NCBI GenBank assembly: GCA_951828235.1
Contig: OX639965.1
Location: 1,856,212-1,920,211 of the forward strand
Reading direction: 5' to 3'
DNA: 64,000 bases
Source of the DNA: an uncultured Gammaproteobacteria bacterium
GTDB lineage: Bacteria; Pseudomonadota; Gammaproteobacteria; Steroidobacterales; Foliamicaceae
The translations under genes were made by a program, and so were the position numbers. The notes under the pieces were generated by a model that saw only the letters and a program-made list of their open reading frames with translations, searched no databases and was not told the DNA's origin. Below, in pieces: positions 41,037 to 49,089 of this stretch (its first letter is position 1; every line of letters starts with the position of its first letter).

Positions 41037-42428
41037 ATGCTGGTAGATACCCTGATTGCGATAGGCGCGTTCGTGCTGGCGATAAGCCTGCTTGTCGCCG
41101 TGCACGAGTGGGGGCATTACATCGCCGCACGAATGTCGAAAGTCAGGGTGCTCGAGTTTTCGATCGGTTTCGGTCCGGCAATCTGGCGCCGAAAGGCGGG
41201 CACGGACCAGACCGAGTACCAACTGCGTGCACTTCCCGTAGGCGGTTACGTGCGCCTGCTGGATGAACGCGAGGGGCCGGTTGCCGAGGAAGAGCTGCAT
41301 CGCAGCTTCAACCGGCGCCCCTACTGGCAAAGAATCTTTATTCTCGCGGCAGGGCCCGGCATGAACTTCCTGTTCGCCATAGTGGCCTATTGGGCGATCT
41401 TCATGGTCGGCATACAGGCAACCGCGCCGCTGGTAGGTGGAGTTGCGCCGGGCAGCGTGGCGGAACAGGCCGGGCTGCGTTCCGGCGACCGCATCGTGGC
41501 CGTGGAGGAGCGCGAGTCGCCCACCTGGCAGGCCGCCGTCATGGCCATCGTGGACCAGATCCTCGGCGATCCTTCGGTGCAGATGACGGTTGAAGACGAT
41601 CAGGGCGCCCGGCGCGAACTTGTTCTCGATCTTTCCGGGCAGAAGAAAGACATACTGGCAAACGGCAATCTGTTCGCCGCAGCCGGCCTGGAACCGATGA
41701 CGGACTCGCGTCCCATCCTGGGCGACATCCTCCCCGACGGGCCGGCAGCCGCGGCCGGGTTTGTGCCCGGCGACCGCGTTGTCTCGGCCGGAGGGGAGGA
41801 CATCGGCACCTGGCGCCAGTGGGTTGAATACGTGCGCTCCCGCCCGGGAGAAAACGTGCCAGTGACCGTGGAGCGCAACGGGACGGAGAGGCGGCTGCAT
41901 GTGCTTATCGGCAGCCGCGAAGAAGCCGCCGGGGAAGACGCGGCCGGTCCCGTTTCCATTGGCTTCGTCGGCGTAATGCAGTCGCCCGAGGCGCGCTCGC
42001 ACCTGTTCGTGACCCAGCGTTTCGGGCCGGTGGAGGCGCTGGAGCGCGGCATCCGGGAAACCGGGCGCATTACCGGCCTGACGTTTCGCGTGCTCGGCAA
42101 CATGTTCACGGGCGACGTTTCGCTGCGCACCCTGAACGGGCCGGTGGGTATCGCCCGCTACGCGGGAGAAGCGGTCCAGATCAGCGGAGTCGCTTTCCTT
42201 ACCTTCCTGGCGCTGGTGAGCGTAAGCCTGGGCATCCTGAACCTGCTGCCCATACCGATTCTGGACGGCGGCCAGATCGTGAACCAGACAATCGAGAGGC
42301 TTCGCGGCCGCCCGATTCGCGAGCGCACCCAGCTCGCCGTGCAGCGCCTGGGGGTGGCGCTGGTGCTGACTATCATGTTCGTGGCCCTGTTCAACGACAT
42401 CAGCGGCTTTTTCGGCCCGGGCGGCTGA
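41037..42428 (+). CDS. rseP: Site-2 intramembrane metalloprotease RseP
   Basis: Cleaves the anti-sigma factor RseA and signal-peptide remnants in the inner membrane. The 463-residue protein has the zinc motif HEWGHYIAAR near residue 22, two PDZ domains (about 115-200 and 210-300, the second with GFVPGDRVVSAGGEDIGTW), and the third active-site part LNLLPIPILDGGQIVNQTIE near the C-terminus, with about four membrane helices. ATG 41037. It is followed 4 bp later by bamA, reflecting its link with the envelope stress response. Confidence 0.96.
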   Translation: MLVDTLIAIGAFVLAISLLVAVHEWGHYIAARMSKVRVLEFSIGFGPAIWRRKAGTDQTEYQLRALPVGGYVRLLDEREGPVAEEELHRSFNRRPYWQRIFILAAGPGMNFLFAIVAYWAIFMVGIQATAPLVGGVAPGSVAEQAGLRSGDRIVAVEERESPTWQAAVMAIVDQILGDPSVQMTVEDDQGARRELVLDLSGQKKDILANGNLFAAAGLEPMTDSRPILGDILPDGPAAAAGFVPGDRVVSAGGEDIGTWRQWVEYVRSRPGENVPVTVERNGTERRLHVLIGSREEAAGEDAAGPVSIGFVGVMQSPEARSHLFVTQRFGPVEALERGIRETGRITGLTFRVLGNMFTGDVSLRTLNGPVGIARYAGEAVQISGVAFLTFLALVSVSLGILNLLPIPILDGGQIVNQTIERLRGRPIRERTQLAVQRLGVALVLTIMFVALFNDISGFFGPGG

Positions 42429-42432
42429 GCCA

Positions 42433-44847
42433 ATGAAGCGTAAGTTTCTGACCGCTGCGGCGTTGGTCCTGATGGGCATCGCGCCGGCGCACGCGCAGGC
42501 GCAGCAGCAGGAGGCCTTCGTCGTTCGGGATATCCGCATCGAGGGCCTGCAGCGAATTTCCGAAGGCGCCGTACTGAACTACCTGCCGGTGAATATCGGC
42601 GACACGCTGGAGCCCGCGTCCGTGCGGCAGCTCATGAGGGGCCTGTACGAATCGGGTTTTTTCTCGGAAATCGAGTTTCGGCGTGACGGGGACGTGCTGC
42701 TGGTGGCGGTGCGCGAACAGCCGACCATCGAATCGCTGCTCATCGAAGGCAACAAGGACGTTAAGACCGAGGACCTGAACCGGACGCTGTCCGGCAACGG
42801 CATCGCCGAAGGCAGCCTGGTCAAGCCGTCGGTACTGGAGGAAGTCGAACTTTCGCTGACCGACCTCTATTTCGGGCGCGGGAAGTACGGCGCGGAAGTC
42901 AAAGTGGACGTTACCGAGCTCCCCGACAACAAGGTGGACGTGGTCATCGACATCAAGGAAGGCGACCGTTCCCGTATCCGCCAGATCAACATCGTGGGGA
43001 ATGAACTCTTCACGGACAAGGAACTGAAGAAGGATTTCGAGCTGAAGACGCCGAACTGGCTGTCGTTCATACGCCAGGACGACCGCTACTCGCGCGAGGC
43101 CTTGCAGGGCGACCTGGAAAAGCTGCGCTCGTATTACCTGGATCGCGGCTACGCCGATTTCGAACTGCAATCCACCCAGGTGACGCTCTCGCCCGACCTG
43201 AAGGACGTGTTCATCACCATCAATCTCCGTGAAGGCAGTAATTACATGGTATCGGAGATGAAGTTGGCCGGCGATTTCGTGGTGCCCGAGGCCGAGCTCA
43301 ACCAATACGTGCTGCTCAAGCCGGGAATGCGTTACTCGCAGCAACTCATCACCCAGAGCAGCGAGCTGATCCGGCTGCGCCTGGGCCAGGAGGGCTACGG
43401 CTTTGCGGAAATCACGCCGATCCCCGAAATCGACGAGGATGCCGGAGAGGTCGCGGTCACGCTGCTGATCAGCGCCGAGCGCCGGGTCTATGTGCGGCGC
43501 ATCAGCTTTGACGGAGCGCCATCGGTCGAGGACGAAGTGCTGCGGCGCGAACTGAGGCAGTTCGAGGGGGCCTACCTTTCCAACGATCTGCTGGAACGGT
43601 CCAAGATCCGCCTGCAGCGCCTTCCGTACCTTGAAGAGGTCGATTTCGAGACCCTCCGGGTTCCGGGCTCGCAGGACCAGGTGGATGTGGTATTCGGCCT
43701 GAGCGAGCGTCAGCCGGGCGAGTTTCAGGGTTCGGTGGGCTACACGGGATATTACGGGGTGCAGCTCAGCGGCAGCGCGGTGCATTCCAACCTGTTCGGC
43801 CGCGGCAACCGGCTCGCGATCGGGCTGACGGGCACCAGCTACTCGCGGCTCTACAACCTGGCCTACACCGATCCGTACGCGACCATGAATGGGGTCAGCG
43901 TTACGGGTTCGCTTACCTACCAGAACTACAGCCAGTTCTTCAGCGCCGGCTCGGACCTCGATACGACCACGGCTGCGGCCTCGGTGGAACTGAGCTATCC
44001 GGTCACGGAGTACCAGAACCTGATACTCGGCGCGACACTTCAGCAGGCTGACCTCATCACCACCAGTTTCAGCAACGAGCAATCCCGGCAATGGGTGCAG
44101 GTCAACGGCAAGCCGTATGAGCGCGAAGTCGTCAGCCCGATCACGGGCGAGCCTGACACTTACTACGGGTCGAAGTTCAACAGCCTGGAATTGCTGATGG
44201 GCTGGCTGTATGACAGCCGCAACCGGGTGCTGTTCCCGGACCGCGGTATGCGTCACCGTCTTTCGCTGTCGGCCACGATTCCCGGCAGCGACGTGGAGTA
44301 TGCAACCGCGCGTTACCAGTACACGCAATATCTGCGGATTCCGGGATTGCGCTGGTTCGGCCTGCGGCTGAGCGCCGATATCGGTCTTTCCGAGGCTTTC
44401 GGGGATACCAGCGCGGTGCCGCCCTACAAGCACTTCTACGGCGGCGGACCGGATTCGGTGCGCGGTTTCAAGGAATACCGCCTGGGGCCCAAGGACCGGT
44501 TCGGCAACGCCTACGGCGGCAACATGCTGGTTACCGGTCAGGTCGAGCTGACCCTGCCATTGCCCGAGCGCTTCAGGCAGAGCGCGCGCCTGGCGGCCTT
44601 TTTTGACGTGGGCAACGTGTTCTCCACGTCCGGCCTGGTTTTCTACGATCGCCTGGGCGATCCGTTGAGTTACGACTTTGACACAAGTAGACTAAAGCGC
44701 TCAGTCGGAATCGGCGCGGAGTGGCTGGCGCCCCTGGGATTGCTGAGATTCAGTTTCGCCGCGCCGCTTAACGCCGATCCGGAGACCGACCGGTTTTGGG
44801 GGGACGAAGTGGAGCGCTTCCAGTTTTCGCTGGGCGGCGCGTTCTGA
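42433..44847 (+). CDS. bamA: Outer membrane protein assembly factor BamA
   Basis: Central barrel of the BAM complex that folds beta-barrel proteins. The 804-residue precursor has a signal peptide ending near AHAQA, five POTRA domains (to about residue 420, with typical FVVRDIRIEGLQRISEGAVL at POTRA1) and an Omp85 barrel with VRGFKEYRLGPKD, the conserved loop-6 VRGF motif. It ends in the terminal phenylalanine (SLGGAF). Full length, adjacent to rseP and skp as is usual. Confidence 0.97.
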   Translation: MKRKFLTAAALVLMGIAPAHAQAQQQEAFVVRDIRIEGLQRISEGAVLNYLPVNIGDTLEPASVRQLMRGLYESGFFSEIEFRRDGDVLLVAVREQPTIESLLIEGNKDVKTEDLNRTLSGNGIAEGSLVKPSVLEEVELSLTDLYFGRGKYGAEVKVDVTELPDNKVDVVIDIKEGDRSRIRQINIVGNELFTDKELKKDFELKTPNWLSFIRQDDRYSREALQGDLEKLRSYYLDRGYADFELQSTQVTLSPDLKDVFITINLREGSNYMVSEMKLAGDFVVPEAELNQYVLLKPGMRYSQQLITQSSELIRLRLGQEGYGFAEITPIPEIDEDAGEVAVTLLISAERRVYVRRISFDGAPSVEDEVLRRELRQFEGAYLSNDLLERSKIRLQRLPYLEEVDFETLRVPGSQDQVDVVFGLSERQPGEFQGSVGYTGYYGVQLSGSAVHSNLFGRGNRLAIGLTGTSYSRLYNLAYTDPYATMNGVSVTGSLTYQNYSQFFSAGSDLDTTTAAASVELSYPVTEYQNLILGATLQQADLITTSFSNEQSRQWVQVNGKPYEREVVSPITGEPDTYYGSKFNSLELLMGWLYDSRNRVLFPDRGMRHRLSLSATIPGSDVEYATARYQYTQYLRIPGLRWFGLRLSADIGLSEAFGDTSAVPPYKHFYGGGPDSVRGFKEYRLGPKDRFGNAYGGNMLVTGQVELTLPLPERFRQSARLAAFFDVGNVFSTSGLVFYDRLGDPLSYDFDTSRLKRSVGIGAEWLAPLGLLRFSFAAPLNADPETDRFWGDEVERFQFSLGGAF

Positions 44848-44899
44848 TTTTCTTGCGTCCTCCCGTATCCCTTTGGAAACAAGAGGCTTTTCTTAAACA

Positions 44900-45433
44900 A
44901 TGAATACTGCAAAGAAACTACTCCTGGGCGCAGCGCTGTGTGCGCTCACGGTCGCTAGCGCACTGGCCCAGGAGACCGCGCTTAAGATCGGATTCGTCAA
45001 TCTGGAGGCCTTGACCGTGGAGTCGCCCCAGGGGCGCGAAGCCAACGAGAGCATCAGCGAAATGTTCGCGCCCAGGCAACGGGAGATCAACGCCAAGCAG
45101 ACCCGCCTGGGAGAATTGAGCGAGAACTACGAACGCGACCGCGAAACCATGGGTACCGAGCAGTTGCGCAGCGCCGAGCGCGAGATCCTGGCCCTGCGCC
45201 GCGAGATTCAGCAGGAAGCGCAGGCTTTCGAGGAAGACCTGCAACTGGAACAGAACAACAGCCAGCGCGACCTCGGTACGATTTTTCTCAGCCACGTGCG
45301 CCAGGTTGCCGAGGAAAACGAATACGACCTGATCCTGAGTGGCGGTATCGTGTACTTCAGCGATGCGGTCAACATCACTCCGCAGGTACTGGGCGCCCTG
45401 CAGGAAACCTACAGCAGCGAACAGCAGGACTAG
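44900..45433 (+). CDS. skp: Periplasmic chaperone Skp/OmpH
   Basis: Holdase for unfolded outer membrane proteins on their way to BamA. The 177-residue precursor has a clear signal peptide (MNTAKKLLLGAALCALTVAS, then ALAQE), an IGFVNLEAL strand and a long charged coiled-coil arm (about residues 45-130). Length is close to E. coli Skp (161). Its TAG stop forms the first three bases of a perfect 10-bp hairpin at 45431-45455. Confidence 0.92.
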   Translation: MNTAKKLLLGAALCALTVASALAQETALKIGFVNLEALTVESPQGREANESISEMFAPRQREINAKQTRLGELSENYERDRETMGTEQLRSAEREILALRREIQQEAQAFEEDLQLEQNNSQRDLGTIFLSHVRQVAEENEYDLILSGGIVYFSDAVNITPQVLGALQETYSSEQQD

Positions 45434-45455
45434 GGCCTGTTAAACACAGGCCCTA
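45431..45455. repeat. Minimal palindrome with the termini of element 1
   Basis: TAGGGCCTGT (45431-45440), loop TAAAC, ACAGGCCCTA (45446-45455). The first 13 bases, TAGGGCCTGTTAA, are identical to the outer end of the purM element, and again the first three bases are a gene's stop codon (skp). No T-run follows, so it is not a standard terminator. Confidence 0.85.
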
Positions 45456-45501
45456 ATCATGGCGAGGTAGCCGCCGGCTGTGGATTCTTCTACGACATCG
45501 C

Positions 45502-46557
45502 GTGGTGCGTTTGGTGATGCAGCGGCGTTCGCAGCACGAACGGGGACTGACGCTTGGCGAGTTGGCCCGGCGTCATGGCTGCGAATTGCGCGGACAGCCC
45601 GGCGTCAGGGTCCATCGCGTATCGACACTGGCGCGCGCCGATGACGGCAGCGTAGCCTTCTTTCTCAACCAGGCGTACCTGAACGATCTTCGCTCGACCC
45701 GGGCGGGCGCCGTATTCTTGAGCGAGCCCCATGCGCCCGAGTGCCCGGTCGCGGCGCTTGTTACGCCCAATCCCTATCGCGTGTTCGCCGGCGTGGCCGA
45801 TGAACTGCACGAGCTGTTGCCGCCGGCGGCGGGAATCCATGCCGACGCCACGGTTTCGATCGATGCCAGCGTGGACGCGACCTGCGAAGTCGCGGCCGGG
45901 GCCCGTGTGGCCGCCGGGGCCACGCTGGCTCGCGGCGTGTACGTGGGTCCCAACGCAACCGTCGGACCTGCCGCGCGTATCGGCGAGGACAGCCGGTTGC
46001 TGGCCAACAGCACGGTATGCGAGGGTGTGACCATGGGAAACCGCTGCCTGGTCCATCCCGGGGCCGTGCTGGGTTCCGACGGTTTCGGCAATGCGCCGGA
46101 TGCCGGGGGGCGCTGGCGCAAGATTCCGCAACTGGGTTTCGTGCGCATCGGCAACGACGTGGAGATCGGCGCCAACACCACGATCGACCGCGGCGCGCTG
46201 GAGGACACGGTAATCGGGGACGGCGTGCGTCTGGACAACCTGATACAGATCGGACACAACGTGCGGATCGGCGAGCACACCGCCATGGCTGCGGGTTGCG
46301 CGATTGCCGGGAGCGTGAGGATAGGGCGCAGGTGCCGCCTTGCCGGCAATGTGGGGGTGGCGGGCCACCTTGATATCTGTGACGACGTGGTGCTGCTGGC
46401 CCGTACCGTGGTCACGCGCGGGATTGGCAAACCCGGAGCCTATGCAGGTTCGATGACGCCCATGGAGGAGGTTGCAAGCTGGCGCCGCAATGCGGCGCGA
46501 TTCAGGCACCTCGACGCCCTGCACAAGCGCGTGCGGCGCCTGGAGCGTTCCGGATGA
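45502..46557 (+). CDS. lpxD: UDP-3-O-(3-hydroxyacyl)glucosamine N-acyltransferase
   Basis: Third step of lipid A synthesis. The 351-residue protein has an N-terminal uridine-binding domain (VHRVSTLARADDGSVAFFLN; LVTPNPYRVFA) and then a left-handed beta-helix of hexapeptide repeats (about 110-310) with the catalytic-type His in IQIGHNVRIGEHTAMAAGC. A short helical C-terminus follows. GTG 45502 is the annotated start; ATG 45517 is a plausible alternative. Overlaps lpxA by 4 bp, with no fabZ between them. Confidence 0.95.
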   Translation: MVRLVMQRRSQHERGLTLGELARRHGCELRGQPGVRVHRVSTLARADDGSVAFFLNQAYLNDLRSTRAGAVFLSEPHAPECPVAALVTPNPYRVFAGVADELHELLPPAAGIHADATVSIDASVDATCEVAAGARVAAGATLARGVYVGPNATVGPAARIGEDSRLLANSTVCEGVTMGNRCLVHPGAVLGSDGFGNAPDAGGRWRKIPQLGFVRIGNDVEIGANTTIDRGALEDTVIGDGVRLDNLIQIGHNVRIGEHTAMAAGCAIAGSVRIGRRCRLAGNVGVAGHLDICDDVVLLARTVVTRGIGKPGAYAGSMTPMEEVASWRRNAARFRHLDALHKRVRRLERSG

Positions 46558-47333
46558 CGCAGGTTCACGCTACCGCCATCGTATCGCCGCATGCGGAATT
46601 GGCTGCGGATGTGCAAGTCGGCCCCTATGCCGTAATCGGACCGGATGTGGAGATCGGCCCCGGCTGCAGGATCGATTCGCACGCGGTCGTGGAAGGTCCC
46701 ACGCGCATGGGCGCCCGCAATGTCGTCCATCCCCACGCGGCCATCGGGCGCGACCCCCAGGACCGGAAATTCCGCCCCGGGGAGGACAGTCGGCTGGAGA
46801 TCGGCGACGACAACACAATTCGCGAGTTCGTCACCATCAATCGCGGTACGCGGGAAGGCGGCGGAGTCACCCGGGTGGGGAACAACTGCTGGTTGATGGC
46901 GAGCGTACACGTCGCGCATGACTGCATACTTGGCGATGACGTAGTAATGGCCAATTTCGCCAGCGTAGCGGGCCATGTGCGTGTCGGCAATCACGTGACC
47001 ATGGCGGGGTTCTCCGGGGCCCACCAGTTCTGCCGGATCGGCGACTACAGCTTCGTCGGCATATACGCCGGGATCACCCGGGATGTCCCGCCCTACGTCA
47101 TGGTGGCGGGACAGCCGCCCAGGCCGCGCGGGGTCAACATCATCGGCCTTCGGCGCCACGGGTTCGACGCCGGCCAGCGATCCAACATAGAGAGGGCCTA
47201 CCGCACGCTTTTCCGCAAGCAGCTCGGGCGCGCCGAGGCGATCGAAATCATCGCCGAGGCCGCGCGGGAACAGCCGGAATTGAAGTTGCTGACCGAGTTT
47301 CTGGCCGAGTCCGGGCGTGGCCTCTTGCGTTGA
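46554..47333 (+). CDS. lpxA: UDP-N-acetylglucosamine acyltransferase
   Basis: First step of lipid A synthesis: transfers a 3-hydroxyacyl chain from ACP to UDP-GlcNAc. The 259-residue protein is a beta-helix of hexapeptide repeats (VHATAIVSPHAELAADVQVG, then PYAVIGPDVEIG), with the catalytic His in ASVHVAHDCILGDDVVMAN and the C-terminal helical bundle beginning GLRRHGFDAGQRSNIERAYR. Full length. The ATG is inside the lpxD stop (ATGA), and the stop overlaps lpxB (TTGA). Confidence 0.96.
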   Translation: MTQVHATAIVSPHAELAADVQVGPYAVIGPDVEIGPGCRIDSHAVVEGPTRMGARNVVHPHAAIGRDPQDRKFRPGEDSRLEIGDDNTIREFVTINRGTREGGGVTRVGNNCWLMASVHVAHDCILGDDVVMANFASVAGHVRVGNHVTMAGFSGAHQFCRIGDYSFVGIYAGITRDVPPYVMVAGQPPRPRGVNIIGLRRHGFDAGQRSNIERAYRTLFRKQLGRAEAIEIIAEAAREQPELKLLTEFLAESGRGLLR

Positions 47334-48487
47334 ACCCTGACCGGGCGCTGCGGATAGCGATGGTCGCCGGCGAAGCCTCCGGCGACCGTCTGGGCGCGGG
47401 ACTGATTCGTTCCCTGCGCGCCGGCCCCCTGGAGGTGGACGTGGCCGGCGTGGCCGGCCCGGCAATGCGCGAGGCGGGATGCAGTCCGATGCTCGAGGCG
47501 TCGCAATTCGCCGTCATGGGCCTGGCGGAAGTCGTCCGCCACCTGCCGCGCCTGTGGATGCTTCGTCGCCGGTTATTGCGGCAACTCGGCGAGTTTCGCC
47601 CGGACATATTCATCGGCGTGGATTCCCCGGAACTCAATCTGGGCCTGGCCGGGCGGCTGAAGCGCGGCGGCGTGCGCACGGTGCAGTACGTGTGCCCGTC
47701 GATATGGGCCTGGCGCGCCGGCCGGGTGCGGCGTATCCGCCGCAACTGCGACCGGGTCCTTTGCCTGCTTCCGTTTGAACCGGCATTGTTGCGCAAGGAG
47801 GGCGTGGAGGCGGTTTTCGTGGGTCATCCGATTGCCGATGAGCAAGCGCCCGAGGGGGGTGGATCCCTGACCGCCGTCCGCGAAGGCAGGCTGCTCGTGG
47901 CCCTGTTGCCGGGTTCGCGCCGGTCGGAGATCAGCCGCATCGGCCCGCCGATCGCGCAGGCGGCTGCCTGGCTGGCGGCGAGACGGTCAGGCGTTCGCTT
48001 CGCCACGGCCGCGGCCACGCCGCAGGGCCGGGAGCAATTCGCGGCGATTCTGAGGCGTTTTGCTCCCGGCGTGGAAGTCCGCCAGGCGAGTGGAAGCGCG
48101 CGCGAATTGCTGAAGACGGCCGACCTGGCGGCGGCGGCTTCCGGCACGGTTACGATGGAGGCCATGGTGTGTGGTTGTCCGCTGGTGGTGGCCTACCGGG
48201 TTGTGCCGCTTACGGCCTGGATTGCCCGCGCCTTCCGTCTCCTGAAAACACCCTATGTCGCCCTGCCGAACGTGCTGGCCGGCCGCAGGGTGGTTCCGGA
48301 ACTGCTGCAGGAGCGGGCCCGCGGCGAGGCGCTGGGAGCCGAGCTGTTGAGCCTTTACGACGATCCGGGCGCACGCCGGGCGATGCGCGTTGAATTTGCG
48401 CGTCTTTCCGAATCGCTGCGGCGCGGCGTCGACGATCGTGCGGCGCAGGCCGTGCTGGCGCTGGCAAGCCGACCCGCTCGTGGGTGA
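47330..48487 (+). CDS. lpxB: Lipid-A-disaccharide synthase
   Basis: GT19-family glycosyltransferase that joins UDP-diacylglucosamine and lipid X. The 385-residue protein begins IAMVAGEASGDRLGAGLIRS, has GVDSPELNLGLAGRLK, YVCPSIWAWRAGRVRRI, LPGSRRSEISR and, near the C-terminus, AAASGTVTMEAMVCGCPLVV, all typical. Translation starts at the TTG at 47330 overlapping the lpxA stop. Ends with an 8-bp overlap into rnhB. Confidence 0.96.
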   Translation: MNPDRALRIAMVAGEASGDRLGAGLIRSLRAGPLEVDVAGVAGPAMREAGCSPMLEASQFAVMGLAEVVRHLPRLWMLRRRLLRQLGEFRPDIFIGVDSPELNLGLAGRLKRGGVRTVQYVCPSIWAWRAGRVRRIRRNCDRVLCLLPFEPALLRKEGVEAVFVGHPIADEQAPEGGGSLTAVREGRLLVALLPGSRRSEISRIGPPIAQAAAWLAARRSGVRFATAAATPQGREQFAAILRRFAPGVEVRQASGSARELLKTADLAAAASGTVTMEAMVCGCPLVVAYRVVPLTAWIARAFRLLKTPYVALPNVLAGRRVVPELLQERARGEALGAELLSLYDDPGARRAMRVEFARLSESLRRGVDDRAAQAVLALASRPARG

Positions 48488-49082
48488 TTGCACAAAGCCC
48501 GGAATCGTGGCCGGGGTGGATGAGGCCGGCCGGGGCGCCCTGGCCGGACCGGTGGTCGCGGCGGCCGTCGCCTTTGCCGCCGGCACGGACATATCCGGGG
48601 TCCGCGACTCCAAGCTGCTGTCGCAGCGGCAGCGCGCGGCGCTCGAAGAAGTAATCCGGGGCGGCTGCCTGGCCTGGTCGGTGGGCCTGGCGACGGTGGA
48701 AGAAATCGACCGGCTCAACGTGCTGCGCGCCAGCTTGCTGGCCATGCGGCGGGCGCTGCTGGGCCTGTACAGCAAACCGGCGCTGGCCCGCGTGGACGGC
48801 CCCTACCTCCCCGAGATGCCTGAACGCTGGCGCCGGGATGTCGAACTCGATGCCATGATCGGCGGCGACCGTCACTGCCCGTGCATCGCGGCCGCTTCCA
48901 TCCTGGCCAAGGAGTGGCGGGACCGGCTCATGCGGCGGCTGGATCTCGAGTGGCCCGGATACAGGCTGGCCGAACACAAGGGATACGCAGTGCCCGCGCA
49001 TCGCGCCGCCCTCGAACGCCTGGGCGCAAGTCCCGCGCACCGCCGCAGTTTCCGGCCGGTCCGCGCGGTGGCGGGAGGCTGA
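48480..49082 (+). CDS. rnhB: Ribonuclease HII
   Basis: Removes ribonucleotides from DNA. The 200-residue protein has the acidic active-site motif IVAGVDEAGRGALAGPVVAA, DSKLLSQRQR, RVDGPYLP, and VELDAMIGGDRHCPCIAAAS followed by ILAKEWRDRLM, matching RNase HII. GTG at 48480 is chosen since it overlaps the lpxB stop by 8 bp and precedes the first motif by about 15 residues; an upstream in-frame start would be buried deep in lpxB. dnaE follows after 7 bp. Confidence 0.94.
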   Translation: MGDCTKPGIVAGVDEAGRGALAGPVVAAAVAFAAGTDISGVRDSKLLSQRQRAALEEVIRGGCLAWSVGLATVEEIDRLNVLRASLLAMRRALLGLYSKPALARVDGPYLPEMPERWRRDVELDAMIGGDRHCPCIAAASILAKEWRDRLMRRLDLEWPGYRLAEHKGYAVPAHRAALERLGASPAHRRSFRPVRAVAGG

Positions 49083-49089
49083 CACGACC

